Positions 44,320 to 54,317 are shown, counted from the first letter of the stretch. The stretch is DNA of 64,000 nt from Acidobacteriota bacterium (GCA_018268995.1 JAFDVL010000041.1:1-64000); one strand, 5' to 3'. Notes: generated by a model not told the origin, from the letters alone. A program made the numbers and translations.

Positions 44320-45363
44320 ATGAAGGAACAACCATTACGAACCACTGTCATTGGCAGCTATCCGTTTCCCGGCTGGCTTGAATTTGCGTGTCAGCACCTT
44401 GATCAATTCGGCAGCGAAGATCGCAAGGAATTGCAGGATGATGCGGTCATCGCGGCGATTCACGATCAAGTCACCGCAGGCTTGGATGTCATCACCGACG
44501 GCGAGCAGACGCGGCTCGATTTCAATTTGTCGTTCTACGGCTTTCTCTCTGGCATCGAACTCGAACCCACGCAACCGCGCCGCTTCGGCCCGCCTGCGCA
44601 CGATCAACGCGGCAAACACAAAATCACGGGCGAACTCGCCGCCCCACGTGGCCTCGGCGTTGTCGAAGAGTTCCAGCGCCTGCTTAGGCTTTATCACTCC
44701 GCACTCCGCACTCCGCATGCCGCACTCAAAGCCTCCGTTCCCGGCCCTTACACCCTCTCCGGTCGTTTGTTGCCGAACGCAGATTATCCAGACCGATTCG
44801 CTATCACGGAAGCATTGTTGCCACTCGTGCGCAAAGAGCTGGAAGATTTAGTCGCGGCGGGTTGCAAGGAGATTACGGTTGATGAGCCTTCGATGAGTTG
44901 TTATGCGCACCGCGAAGACCCGTATCGTTTCGTAGACATTTTCAATCGCACGATTGCACCCATCGTTGGCAAATGCCGTTTGTCTACGCACGCGTGTTTC
45001 GGCAATTACAAAGGCCGCGCGGTAGGACTGCGCAGCTACAAACCCATGTATCCAGCGTTCCTTGACATCAAGGTGGATGAGATGCACTTGGAGATGGCAA
45101 GTCGCGAATTTTCCGAACTCGAAATTATTGGCACAATTGCCGAGCGAATGGATGTCGCGGTCGGCATCATTGACGTGAAAAGCTATTACATCGAACCCGT
45201 TGACGAAGTCGCGCGGCGCGTGCGGGAGTGCTTGCAATTTGCTCCGGCAGATCGCCTGGCCTTCGCCCCTGATTGCGGCTTGAGTCAAACGGCGCGCTGG
45301 GCCGCGAAACAGAAGCTCATCAACATGGTCGCGGGCGTCAAGAAGGTGCGGTCTGAATTATGA
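44320..45363 (+). CDS. MetE-core-like zinc methyltransferase
   Basis: A 347-residue protein equal to the C-terminal catalytic half of cobalamin-independent methionine synthase (UROD/MetE family). Zinc ligands match: His224 and Cys226 (STHACFGNY), Glu258 (MHLEMA) and Cys319 (APDCGL). The N-terminal half of classical MetE, about 400 residues, is absent, as in archaeal/short bacterial homologues, which may use methyl donors other than polyglutamylated folate. It is 13 bases after the SDR gene. Whether it makes methionine or transfers a methyl group to another thiol is unknown; the adjacent sugar genes do not settle this. Confidence 0.82.
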   Translation: MKEQPLRTTVIGSYPFPGWLEFACQHLDQFGSEDRKELQDDAVIAAIHDQVTAGLDVITDGEQTRLDFNLSFYGFLSGIELEPTQPRRFGPPAHDQRGKHKITGELAAPRGLGVVEEFQRLLRLYHSALRTPHAALKASVPGPYTLSGRLLPNADYPDRFAITEALLPLVRKELEDLVAAGCKEITVDEPSMSCYAHREDPYRFVDIFNRTIAPIVGKCRLSTHACFGNYKGRAVGLRSYKPMYPAFLDIKVDEMHLEMASREFSELEIIGTIAERMDVAVGIIDVKSYYIEPVDEVARRVRECLQFAPADRLAFAPDCGLSQTARWAAKQKLINMVAGVKKVRSEL

Positions 45364-45380
45364 AAGCGAACTTGTTTGTA

Positions 45381-45503
45381 CGCGAAGCCCCTGGGAGCGC
45401 AAGCGTCTCGCTTGCTCATGCGTGGAAGGCAATTCCGCTTCGAGAAAAGTTACGGCGTACGAATACCAGCAAGCGAGACGCTTGCGCTCCCAGGGGCTTC
45501 GCG
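45381..45503. repeat. GGGAGCGCA palindromic element, copy 2
   Basis: Perfect 36-base inverted repeat: left arm 45381-45416 begins CGCGAAGCCCCTGGGAGCGC; right arm 45468-45503 is its exact complement. It fills the gap between the convergent MetE-like and FG-GAP genes and could terminate both. Confidence 0.85.
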
Positions 45504-45505
45504 TG

Positions 45506-46666
45506 CTACCGTTTTTTTACACCCAGATTTTCGTACCACTTCAAATTCGTTGTTGCCGAACCGATGCAAGCGATATCCGATTTGCCATCCGTATTCAAAT
45601 CCGCTACTGCACAAGCTGCCGCCGCGATACCACCATTATCCAGCGCTTGTTTGCTCCACTGTTTCCGCGCTTTATCGAAGCTGTACACATTCACGCTACG
45701 GCCTTGCCCGCGATAGCCCGCAATGATTTCGTCACGCCCATCGCCATTCAAATCTGCTGTCAGCAATGTGTGCCCGTCGTTCAGCGTGTCGTCAATCACC
45801 AGCCGTTCCCAATCCGTTTTACCAAACCGATAAACGGCGACTTGATTGCCGTGCCACGGCTCAATCGTTGCCAGAAACCGTTCTTTGCCCAGCATCCCAA
45901 CCGCAATTTCGCTCGCCCCGCTTTTGGGCCACGGCGCAGGATCACCCGCGACCAGTTTATTGCGCAGCCATCGGCCCTCTTTGACGAACCGAAAGGAATC
46001 CACGCCAACAAAACTAGCGGTCAAGATGTCTTCGCGTCCGTCACGATCAATGTCCACAATGTAAAGGCCGTGCAACACGCCTTCCAGCGCAGTGGAAATC
46101 ACTTCACGCTTCCAACTGCCGGGGCGATACAACACCAATGGGACGTTGCCACGATACTCCGGCAATTGTGCATTCGCGTTGGCAAGCGGCGCATTCACCA
46201 ACACTTTTTTGCCACTGCCATCCAAATCTGCCCAGCGCAACCGATGTGAGGTAGACAGGCGATCAATCTCCGTCGCTTCCCAAAGCCCGGTCGGATCGCC
46301 TTTGTGTTTGAGGATCGAAACGACGCCGATGCTTTGTGCAGGATTGTTGGCGAATTCTTGCGCAAGCGCGATTTCGGGGATGCCATCACCATCGGTGTCA
46401 TACGCCGCGCAGTTAATCATCCGAGAGGCATTGTTGATGATGACGTGTCGCTGCCAGCTCGGATTTTCAAACCACACGAGTTCTTTCATCCCACTGGCGA
46501 GCGCAATCAAATCGGGCTTGCGGTCGCGGTTCAAATCAGCGACGACGACTTGATACCCGCCGCGCAAATCCGTGGCAAGCGTGTGTTCGCGGAAGTTGAA
46601 TTGCGCGGCCACACGACTGACGGTGAACAACGCAAAGAGTGCGAGTGCAATTGATTTGATGGGCAA
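45506..46666 (-). CDS. Secreted FG-GAP/VCBS repeat protein
   Basis: A 386-residue protein with a signal peptide (LPIKSIALALFALFTVSRVAAQ) and FG-GAP/VCBS beta-propeller repeats carrying calcium-loop motifs: DLNRDRKPDL, DTDGDGIPEI, DLDGSGKK, DIDRDGREDI, DLNGDGRDEI and DLNTDGKSDI. It is likely a secreted calcium-binding propeller. No catalytic domain is seen. The start is TTG at 46666, seven bases after AAGGAG; the frame extends six codons further but that would place the ribosome site inside the gene. Confidence 0.8.
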   Translation of the reverse strand: MPIKSIALALFALFTVSRVAAQFNFREHTLATDLRGGYQVVVADLNRDRKPDLIALASGMKELVWFENPSWQRHVIINNASRMINCAAYDTDGDGIPEIALAQEFANNPAQSIGVVSILKHKGDPTGLWEATEIDRLSTSHRLRWADLDGSGKKVLVNAPLANANAQLPEYRGNVPLVLYRPGSWKREVISTALEGVLHGLYIVDIDRDGREDILTASFVGVDSFRFVKEGRWLRNKLVAGDPAPWPKSGASEIAVGMLGKERFLATIEPWHGNQVAVYRFGKTDWERLVIDDTLNDGHTLLTADLNGDGRDEIIAGYRGQGRSVNVYSFDKARKQWSKQALDNGGIAAAACAVADLNTDGKSDIACIGSATTNLKWYENLGVKKR

Positions 46667-46682
46667 GGGATAACTCCTTCGC

Positions 46683-46767
46683 AACAGGTGTTAGAGTACA
46701 AACTTTAGTTTGGCATTGCGCTAATTCAGCGTAAAACCAAGCTAAAGCTTGTACTCTACCACCTGTT
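46683..46767. repeat. 31-base inverted repeat upstream of FG-GAP gene
   Basis: Arms 46683-46713 and 46737-46767 match at 28 of 31 positions; the left begins AACAGGTGTTAGAGTACAAA. The 23-base spacer contains GCGCTAATTCAGCG. It sits between two minus-strand genes. Confidence 0.75.
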
Positions 46768-46794
46768 TCCGCCCACGTCGAAAGACCTCACGAT

Positions 46795-48507
46795 TTACCG
46801 TTTGAATGGTTTTCCGGTGCCGAGGTGATGCGAAAGGCGCGCTTGGCCGCTGACACTTTCAACTCGCAGAGCGGATGCCGCCGTTGTGCAAAGACCCGCA
46901 TCCGGTGGAGTTTCAGGGGCCTCGCCCCGGAATTGCGGCACACGGCGCGGTTCGATTTCCTGTTCCAGTGCATACGCAATGCCCAGCAGCTTAGACTCTT
47001 GCAGGAAGCCCGAATACATCCAAATTCCGGCGGGTTTGCCTTCCGGCGTCAGCCCAACAGGGATCGAAATGCTCGGATAGCCCGCCACTGCCGCAGGCGA
47101 TGAGCCATAGCTGTAACTCGGCGCAAAGATGGCGTCAAGGTTGTCGCGTTTGAGCGCTGCATCAATGCCTTCCTCACGCGCGAGACGTACGCACAATTTG
47201 CGCGCGGCCACATAGTCAGGATCGTGCAAATCTCCGCTGGTCGCCTCGGCCATCTCAAAAATTTCCTGCCCGGCGTATTTCATTTCTTCCGAGCAATGCG
47301 CTTTATTGAAGGCGATGAGATCGGCGAGTGTGCGCATTGAAGTGCGCCGCAATCCGGCCAGATACTCAGCAATTTGCACCTTGAATTCAAAGAGCAAGAC
47401 CGCGAACTCCGCTTCAAAAAACTCCATCGGATCGCCCGTGTCGGTTTCGATCAGCGTCGCGCCCAAATTCTCCATCGCGTCCATCGCCTTGTTTACTTCG
47501 ACGATCAAATCCGGTTCGCCACCAAACTCCGGTGTGAAGTAACGACGATCAATGCCGATGCGTTTACCACGCAGCGCATTGCGCCGCAGGAACGGGCGAT
47601 AATCGCGGGGCACATGACGCGCTAACTCCCACGTGGGCGATTGCATCACGCCAAGCATAATTGCGGCATCTGTGACCGTGCGACACATCGGCCCGGCGGT
47701 ATCCTGGCTGGCGGCAATCGGGATAATGCCGCGCTGTGACAGCAGCCCGATGGACGGCTTCAATCCCACAATCAAATTGTTGCCCGAAGGACAGATGATG
47801 GAACCATCCGTTTCTGTGCCGACCGCTGCCGCACACATATTCGCAGTCGGCGCGACAGCCGAACCAGAACTGGAGCCGCACACATCAAAGCCCAAAAGAT
47901 ACGGGTTGTACGTGAAGCCGCCGCGCGCCGTCCAACCATTGAAGGGCTGAAAGCCACGGAAGTTAGCCCATTCAGACAGATTTGCTTTGCCCAGAATGAT
48001 CGCGCCCGCTTCACGCAGTTGTTGCACTACACGCGCATCGTCAGGCACGCGACTGCCCACCAGCGCCAGCGAGCCAGCGGTTGTTTCCATATTGTCTCTG
48101 GTGGCGATGTTGTCTTTGACCAGAATCGGAATGCCGTGCAGCGGGCCGCGCATCTTGCCTCGCCGTCGTTCCGCATCCAATTGCGCCGCGATCAGCACGG
48201 CAGCCGGATTGGTTTCGATGACCGCATGCACTTGCGGATTCAGCTTGCGGATTTGCTGTAAATACGCCTGCGTCAATTCGCGGCTGGTCAAACGCCCGGA
48301 GTCCATCAACCGCTGAAGCTGGGGAATTGTTTTTTCCGTCCATAGCTCCTCATCCCCCCAATGGTCAGCAATGGCCTGTGACGTGGGCGATAACAGTGCC
48401 CCGCCGCCGAGTAAGGCTGCACTTGAAGCCATTCCTGCCCCTAAAAACGCGCGGCGACTTACGCCGGTTGATGAATGGACTACCCCTGGTGATGTGTGTT
48501 TCGTCAT
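46795..48507 (-). CDS. Tat-exported amidase (amidase-signature family)
   Basis: A 570-residue amidase with a twin-arginine signal (VSRRAFLGAG, then MASSAALLGGGALLS). The Ser-cisSer-Lys triad is visible: Lys131 in LVKDNIATRDN, the Ser in GSSSGSAVAP (about 212-214) and nucleophile Ser236 in GTETDGSIICPSG. The middle and C-terminal parts match family length. It hydrolyses amide bonds, substrate unknown, in the periplasm. Start at ATG 48507 has AGAGGAG seven to nine bases upstream; the frame goes ten codons further upstream without a site. Confidence 0.9.
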   Translation of the reverse strand: MTKHTSPGVVHSSTGVSRRAFLGAGMASSAALLGGGALLSPTSQAIADHWGDEELWTEKTIPQLQRLMDSGRLTSRELTQAYLQQIRKLNPQVHAVIETNPAAVLIAAQLDAERRRGKMRGPLHGIPILVKDNIATRDNMETTAGSLALVGSRVPDDARVVQQLREAGAIILGKANLSEWANFRGFQPFNGWTARGGFTYNPYLLGFDVCGSSSGSAVAPTANMCAAAVGTETDGSIICPSGNNLIVGLKPSIGLLSQRGIIPIAASQDTAGPMCRTVTDAAIMLGVMQSPTWELARHVPRDYRPFLRRNALRGKRIGIDRRYFTPEFGGEPDLIVEVNKAMDAMENLGATLIETDTGDPMEFFEAEFAVLLFEFKVQIAEYLAGLRRTSMRTLADLIAFNKAHCSEEMKYAGQEIFEMAEATSGDLHDPDYVAARKLCVRLAREEGIDAALKRDNLDAIFAPSYSYGSSPAAVAGYPSISIPVGLTPEGKPAGIWMYSGFLQESKLLGIAYALEQEIEPRRVPQFRGEAPETPPDAGLCTTAASALRVESVSGQARLSHHLGTGKPFKR

Positions 48508-48537
48508 ACCTGTCTCCTCTTGAATAGGCTTCCGCAC

Positions 48538-49027
48538 CGGAAAGAACAGAAGCCCGGTTGAATGCTACAGTTCGCCCTGTTGCCAGGGCGAAACCACTGC
48601 GCCTGCTATGCCAAACATAAGGCCAGATTAAATAGCTTGCGGTGATACAGATGTAGTTGTGTTGAACTGAAAAAGCTGAGAAATAACCCAAATTACAGGC
48701 CAATCAGGCCCCGAAACGCTAGAGCTTATTCAAAGGAGCGTTTTTCTTGTCATCGAAGATGACGAACAATATAGCGTAGCGAGAATCGCTACGTGGCGGT
48801 GCAGCCTCCCCCTGTCACTGTAGGTGACGAACCGCCCGCACGGAAGGTGCGACGCCTTCAGCGTCGGAGCGTTTTGGCTTCCGGTTCGTAGGGTGGCGCT
48901 CACAGGAGTTCGCTCTACCCTACGCTATATTGTTCGTCGCCGTTGGCGACTTTGAATAAGCCTTGCCCGATACGCGGCAAGCAACGACTTGGCTCGTGCG
49001 GCTCTCGCTGAAAAAATTGCCACAAAA
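48538..49027. other. Intergenic region with hairpin and 238-bp palindromic element
   Basis: 490 bases between two minus-strand genes. It holds a nine-base-arm hairpin TTCGCCCTG/CAGGGCGAA with loop TTGC (48571-48592) and a nested element at 48724-48961. The remainder shows no gene or RNA. Confidence 0.55.
48724..48961. repeat. 238-bp nested inverted-repeat element
   Basis: Outer ends GCTTATTCAAA (48724-48734) and TTTGAATAAGC (48951-48961) are perfect complements. Inside are perfect 19-base arms: GACGAACAATATAGCGTAG (48761-48779) and its complement at 48920-48938. The centre has further small hairpins and is non-coding. The shape is that of a MITE or a larger REP cluster. Confidence 0.75.
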
Positions 49028-50008
49028 TCAATTCTCTGTTGGTTGATTCTGAAGTTTCTCAACGGCTGATTCTCTGAGTGCATCAGACGGTGGCACCACG
49101 AAAATATAATATTCCACGTAGGAAGTAAAATCCGGCGTCGCCCCTTTGATCTTGATGACATGCGATCCGGGCGCAAGCGGTTTCAGCATTGTAAAATACG
49201 TGTCCGCGAAACATATATCGTAGATTCCTTTGGGGACATCTGGCCCATAAATACTGCGGTCGGGAATCGCAATCGTGAAGCGATCCGATTGGGTGCGATA
49301 GATTGCCCGGCGCGGCAGGACTTGATGATCCACTGAAATTTCCAGCGTAGTCGCCGTGTCCATATACTCTTTCATCATCGTCCGAATCTCTTCTTCCGAA
49401 ACTGGCCCCGTCGTGCCATCGTCGAAATACATCAGCGTCAAGGCCGGGATGAATAACGGCGTATGGGCTGGCAACTGGATGGCCCGTTCATCCACGCCTC
49501 CGCCATTGCCCGCCAAAAACCAGAAATCGCCCCGTTGCCCGGCAAAAGCAAATGCGCCGGTTTTGTCATCTGCCGGATTCGTCGCTTGAGGAATGCCGGA
49601 GGCCCATTGCCACCATTGCGCGATCATGTCCTTATAGCGCACCCCAAACGGTCTTTGGTGCGGGCCATACACGATGGACGAAGCCTGCGCTTCTGCCGAG
49701 GCATCAAGCGCAGCAACCGTGTCTGAATCCAGCATCCTCGGTCGTGATTCGGTAGCGCGGAAACTGCTCGCATTCAATTTGCCGCGTGAAGTTCTTGCCT
49801 CCAACGTTTCACGCCAGTTGACGCGCTCCGTGGTCGCCGCTGGATTGCGTCCATTGCGCTTGGCCTGTTCGCGCAATCGGGCTTTCACTTCCGGCGAAAT
49901 GGTGACAACGATCTGTGCCTGCGCTGCTACGCTCAGGGCAAAAACAAACAGCAACAGATAATTTGCCCAACGAATGCCGCCGTGTAGTTTGATGTATTGT
50001 GTAGTCAT
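49028..50008 (-). CDS. Secreted protein of unknown function
   Basis: A 326-residue protein with a signal peptide (NYLLLFVFALSVAAQAQ). A basic region around 30-80 resembles a linker (EVKARLREQAKRNGRNPAAT); later the motif RPFGVRYKDMIAQWWQWASG and a beta-rich domain with LPAHTPLFIPAL and GSHVIKIKGATPDFTSYVEYYIFVV. The YKDMIAQWWQW block recalls uncharacterised exported proteins in many proteobacteria and acidobacteria. ATG 50008 has AGGAGA about nine bases upstream; the frame extends 40 codons further with no support. Function unknown. Confidence 0.7.
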   Translation of the reverse strand: MTTQYIKLHGGIRWANYLLLFVFALSVAAQAQIVVTISPEVKARLREQAKRNGRNPAATTERVNWRETLEARTSRGKLNASSFRATESRPRMLDSDTVAALDASAEAQASSIVYGPHQRPFGVRYKDMIAQWWQWASGIPQATNPADDKTGAFAFAGQRGDFWFLAGNGGGVDERAIQLPAHTPLFIPALTLMYFDDGTTGPVSEEEIRTMMKEYMDTATTLEISVDHQVLPRRAIYRTQSDRFTIAIPDRSIYGPDVPKGIYDICFADTYFTMLKPLAPGSHVIKIKGATPDFTSYVEYYIFVVPPSDALRESAVEKLQNQPTEN

Positions 50009-50165
50009 AGTTTTCTTCTCCTCCAGGTTCATTCCATTTTCAGTTGCGATGCAGTCCCCACAATCAATCTTGATCAATCCAGGCGTCTGCATCAAAGCGA
50101 TTCCATAGAGGAGAGCGGAACTGTTCATCAGATCCCCTCAGCGAAACTGAATAAAATTCGCTTTT

Positions 50166-50194
50166 TTGTATTTCATCCGGTCTGCGCGTATGAT
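50166..50194 (+). promoter_or_regulatory. Possible promoter before the CHAT/TonB gene trio
   Basis: TTGTAT (50166-50171), a 17-base gap, and TATGAT (50189-50194). The -10 is good, the -35 poor. About 140 bases to the CHAT start. Confidence 0.3.
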
Positions 50195-50335
50195 GCTCGA
50201 CGTCGAAGCCATCTAAAACGTCATTGTTAGATAAAAATTGAAGCGATCCCACGCGCCTTGGTCGGCGAGATTTTTTTGCAGCAGCTTGAGGGAAACCGTT
50301 TCCGCAGTCCGCTTAACTCAGCAGGAGGAGACCCG

Positions 50336-53300
50336 ATGAACAAATACGCCCGAAATATTCACACCTTCATGGCCACGCTGACCGCAACAGGATTGGCAAT
50401 CTTTCTGCTGATCGGACAAACCCACGCGCAGGACGTTATCCCGCTCGAACCCGGCAAAACGATCACACACACGGCCAAAGCGCGCGATGTGCATGCATAT
50501 TCTCTGACACTCAATGCCGGACAATTCATCCGCGTGGTTGTGGAGCAGAATGAAGTGGACGTGTCCGTCGAACTTGTCACGCCCGACAACAAATCCGCCC
50601 GCAGCGTCAACGCCGCTCGTTCTTTTGGAGCGGAATCACTCTCCTGGGAGGCAACGACCAGCGGCACGTACAAGCTTGTCATTCGTACCATTGCGGCAAA
50701 TCGGTCAGAAGGTTCCTATCAGCTTCAATGCACCGTCAAAGACGCGGCTACGCCACAGGACAAGCAGCGCGTTGCCGCTGAGCAGTTGCTGAGCGAAATC
50801 ACGCGGTTAGGCCCCGGCGCATTGTCGGTGGAACAAAAACAGGAGAAATACAAAGAAGCATTACGCCTTTGGCAAGCACTCGGCGACAAACAACAGGAAG
50901 CCTTCACGCACGATGCGATGGGTGTGATCTATTCTGGCGATAGAAAGTATGAGCAGGGACGAGACAGCTTCAAAAAAGCGTTAGCGATCAAAGAGGAATT
51001 GCGAGATCACCTCGGCAGAATTTACACGCTCTCTATTCTCGGTTCGTATGCGCGCGTGGAGCGCAATTTGTTGCAGCTAGGAAATGGTGAACGGGGGCAA
51101 CAACTGCTCAAACTGGATGAAGCCTATCACCAACAAGCCCTCGCGCTCAGCCGTGAAATTAAACATCGCGGGGCGGAGCGATTCATTCTTACCAACCTGA
51201 CAATTACCTATCGTTCACAGACTCTTCCCGAAAAAGCTACTGCCACGTTGGAACAAATCCTGGTCATTGATCGTGAGGGCAAAAATCGCGTGGATGAAGC
51301 CAATACGCTTCGACTTCTCGGACAGGATAGTGGTTTGGCAAAACGAGACGACGACGCACGGCGCTATTTTGAAGAAGCCCTCACCATCTTCCGTGAGTTG
51401 AAGGATCGGGCCGGCGAAGCCAGTGTGCTTGAATCAATCGGATCCGCTAGTTTCATAGCCCGGCGCGATGAAGCCGCATCGCATAATTACGCTGCTGCCC
51501 TTGTTATTTATCGTGAATTAAAAGACCGCCGCGGGGAAGCCAACGTGTTGCGCTCAACCGGACTTTTACATAACCGAAACACTCACCACGCAGAAGCAGC
51601 GCGATATTTTGATGAGGCACTAGCCGTTTATCGCGAGATGAGGGATCGTACAAACGTGATCACTCTTCTTGGCCTCGCCGCTTCCACACGCGGCAGCTTA
51701 GGGCAATATGAAAAGGCGCAGGAGTATTTTGATGAAATCCTCGCCTTTCATCGGGAAACAAAAGATCGCCAAGGCGAGGGCAGGATTCTTCAGCGAATTG
51801 GATATACCAATTTTGTGTGGAGCCGTTATGAAAAAGCTTTGGAGTATTATGACCTCGCCCTGCCAATTTCTAAAGAAGTAAATGATCGTTTTGGTTTGGC
51901 GGAACTTTATCGAGAGTACGGCAACACCCATGGCTCAGTGGGGCGCTACGACAAAGCCATTGCGTATTACGAACTGTCGTTGCCCATCTGGCGCGAGTTG
52001 AATAACAAACTACAACAAGCATCTTTACTCAACAACCTGGGATTTGCCTATGGCAACTTAAATCGCAATGAGAAAGCCATAGAATATTTGGAACAGGCCT
52101 TGGCGCTTTACCAACAGGTGAAGAGTCCTCTTTTTGAGTCGGGATCGCTCGATAATATGGCGATGGCTTATCTCAATCTGGGAGAATATGCAAAAGCGTT
52201 AAGTTACGCCGAGAGAGCTGTCAAAGTCAGCCGTGAAGTGAAAAGTGCCGCCGATGAAGGCTTTTTTCTGAACACTCTGGGGCTGATCTTCCATAAGCAA
52301 GGCCAGTACGAGAAAGCCATTACAACTTATGAACTCGCCATTGCTCGCTTACAAGCGTCGAAGAACTATCTCTCGGAAGAAGCAAATATGCGCGCCAGGC
52401 TCGCTACCACATTGCGGACAACAGGGCAAATAGACAAAGCGATTGCAAATGATCTGCAAGCCTTACAAATTGCGCGTGAAGCGAAAAACCGCGACTACGA
52501 AACATTTGCCCTGCACGGATTGATGCAGGATTGGAAAGCCCGCAATCAACCGCAACTCGCCACGCTCTTCGGCAAGCAGGCAGTCAACGTTTCGCAGGAT
52601 ATGCGTAGCAATTTCAGCGGGCTTGACCAACAAACACAACGCAGCTTCCTGCAATCCAAAGAATCCACCTACCGCGATCTCGCCGATTTGCTCATCGCAC
52701 AAGGCCGCTTGCCCGAAGCCGAGCAGGTCATTCGCATGCTCAAAGAAGAAGAGTATTTCGAGTATGTCCGCCGCGATCAGGACAACTCTCCGAAAGGCGA
52801 AAAGGCTGCGCTGACGCCCGAAGAAGCGGCGATTGAAAAACGCTATCGGGAAATCGCCGATCAGTTGACGCTGCTCGGCACAGAGCGCGGCGAATTGCTC
52901 GGCAAATCTGCGCGCACGACTGCCGAAGAACAACGCCTCGCCAAGCTTGATGCAGATTTGACTGTGGCAGGCAGGGCGTTTCTGAATTTCCTCGACGGCC
53001 TCAGCGCCGAATTTGCCAAAAAGAAGGATGGGCCAACGCGCGTCCTTCAAGTGCGCGAAGCACAAGGGCTGATGGAGGATTTGCGCGAACTCGGCAAAGG
53101 CACGGTCGCGCTCTACACGCTGGTCGGCGACAGCAAATTCCGCCTCATCCTGACGACACCCGATGTGCAAAAGGCTTACGAAGTGAACATCAAAGGCGTG
53201 GACTTCAATCGCAAAGTTCTCGCGCTGCGTGAGGCGTTGCAAAATCCGAAACTTGATCCGCGCCCGGCGGCGCAGGAACTCTACCAAATCGTGTTTGCGC

Positions 53301-54205
53301 CGCTCGCCAAAGACCTGGAGCAAATGAAGGCGAAAACCTTGATGTGGTCGCTGGACGGCGTGTTACGTTACGTTCCGATTGGCGCGCTGTATGACGGCAG
53401 GCAATATCTGGTCGAACGCTTTCAGCACACGATTTTCACGCCCGTCAGCAATGCTCGCCTGAAAGACGAACCCAGCAAAAACTGGCGCGCGCTCGGCTTG
53501 GGCGTAACGAAATCGTTCGGCCCAAACAGCCCCGCGCTGCCCGCCGTCGCCGATGAAATGCGCGGCATCATCCGCGCTGATAACAACAGCAAAGGCATTC
53601 TGCCCGGCACGATCAAGCTGGACGAGCAATTCACGCAGGAAGCAATGATGACAGGCCTACGACAGCGTCCACCCGTCGTCCACGTCGCGTCACATTTCCG
53701 CTTCAAACCGGGCGATGAAACGGATTCGGCGTTGCTGCTCGGCGACGGCAATTTCCTGAGCCTCGCGCAAATCAATGCCTTGCAGAACCCGTTCGGCGGC
53801 GTGGAATTGTTGACGCTTTCGGCCTGCAACACTGCGTCGAGCGGGAGCGGCGCAAACGGCAAAGAAATCGAAGGCTTTGGCGCACTTGCGCAAAAGAAAG
53901 GCGCGAAAGCTGTGGTCGCCAGCCTCTGGCCCGTTGCCGACCGCACAACGCAATTGTTGATGGAAGAATTCTATCGCGGACGCGAAGCCCGCAAGCTCAC
54001 GAAAGGTGAAGCCATCCGCCAAGCCCAAATCAAACTCCTGCGCGGTGAATTGTCCAAACCCGCACCGGAAGCTTTAGCCAACCGCGACATCGTGCATGAA
54101 ACAACCGCGACATCGTCCGTGCCTAAATTCACCGTGGATGCCAAAAGACCGCACGCGCATCCGTATTACTGGGCTCCGTTCATTCTGATTGGCAATTGGA
54201 AATAG
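50336..54205 (+). CDS. Secreted TPR-CHAT protein 1
   Basis: A 1289-residue protein with a signal peptide ending near THAQ. Residues about 33-140 are a beta domain (VIPLEPGKTITHTAKARDVH) resembling the pre-peptidase C-terminal fold. About 15 tetratricopeptide repeats follow (about 180-800), many with the pattern YEKALEYYD or YDKAIAYYE. The C-terminal CHAT domain (about 950-1289), a caspase-like fold, has catalytic His in VVHVASHF and Cys in LLTLSACNTA. CHAT proteins are cysteine proteases; here it would act in the periplasm. AGGAGGAG precedes ATG 50336. It is 112 bases upstream of the TonB receptor gene, and the second CHAT gene follows that. Confidence 0.9.
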   Translation: MNKYARNIHTFMATLTATGLAIFLLIGQTHAQDVIPLEPGKTITHTAKARDVHAYSLTLNAGQFIRVVVEQNEVDVSVELVTPDNKSARSVNAARSFGAESLSWEATTSGTYKLVIRTIAANRSEGSYQLQCTVKDAATPQDKQRVAAEQLLSEITRLGPGALSVEQKQEKYKEALRLWQALGDKQQEAFTHDAMGVIYSGDRKYEQGRDSFKKALAIKEELRDHLGRIYTLSILGSYARVERNLLQLGNGERGQQLLKLDEAYHQQALALSREIKHRGAERFILTNLTITYRSQTLPEKATATLEQILVIDREGKNRVDEANTLRLLGQDSGLAKRDDDARRYFEEALTIFRELKDRAGEASVLESIGSASFIARRDEAASHNYAAALVIYRELKDRRGEANVLRSTGLLHNRNTHHAEAARYFDEALAVYREMRDRTNVITLLGLAASTRGSLGQYEKAQEYFDEILAFHRETKDRQGEGRILQRIGYTNFVWSRYEKALEYYDLALPISKEVNDRFGLAELYREYGNTHGSVGRYDKAIAYYELSLPIWRELNNKLQQASLLNNLGFAYGNLNRNEKAIEYLEQALALYQQVKSPLFESGSLDNMAMAYLNLGEYAKALSYAERAVKVSREVKSAADEGFFLNTLGLIFHKQGQYEKAITTYELAIARLQASKNYLSEEANMRARLATTLRTTGQIDKAIANDLQALQIAREAKNRDYETFALHGLMQDWKARNQPQLATLFGKQAVNVSQDMRSNFSGLDQQTQRSFLQSKESTYRDLADLLIAQGRLPEAEQVIRMLKEEEYFEYVRRDQDNSPKGEKAALTPEEAAIEKRYREIADQLTLLGTERGELLGKSARTTAEEQRLAKLDADLTVAGRAFLNFLDGLSAEFAKKKDGPTRVLQVREAQGLMEDLRELGKGTVALYTLVGDSKFRLILTTPDVQKAYEVNIKGVDFNRKVLALREALQNPKLDPRPAAQELYQIVFAPLAKDLEQMKAKTLMWSLDGVLRYVPIGALYDGRQYLVERFQHTIFTPVSNARLKDEPSKNWRALGLGVTKSFGPNSPALPAVADEMRGIIRADNNSKGILPGTIKLDEQFTQEAMMTGLRQRPPVVHVASHFRFKPGDETDSALLLGDGNFLSLAQINALQNPFGGVELLTLSACNTASSGSGANGKEIEGFGALAQKKGAKAVVASLWPVADRTTQLLMEEFYRGREARKLTKGEAIRQAQIKLLRGELSKPAPEALANRDIVHETTATSSVPKFTVDAKRPHAHPYYWAPFILIGNWK

Positions 54206-54317
54206 CACTCCCCTGAGTAATTTTGTGCGCAGCGATCTTTTTTTGAGGGAGATCGGGGACGTATTCCGCTTACCTCAATGTGAACATCATTCAGTCAGGC
54301 AGAAGGAGGAACAAAGT

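Noticed and set aside
52463..53323. 286-codon minus-strand frame in CHAT1
   Set aside because: Antisense to the conserved CHAT/TPR region. A similar frame appears antisense to CHAT2, as expected from shared codons.
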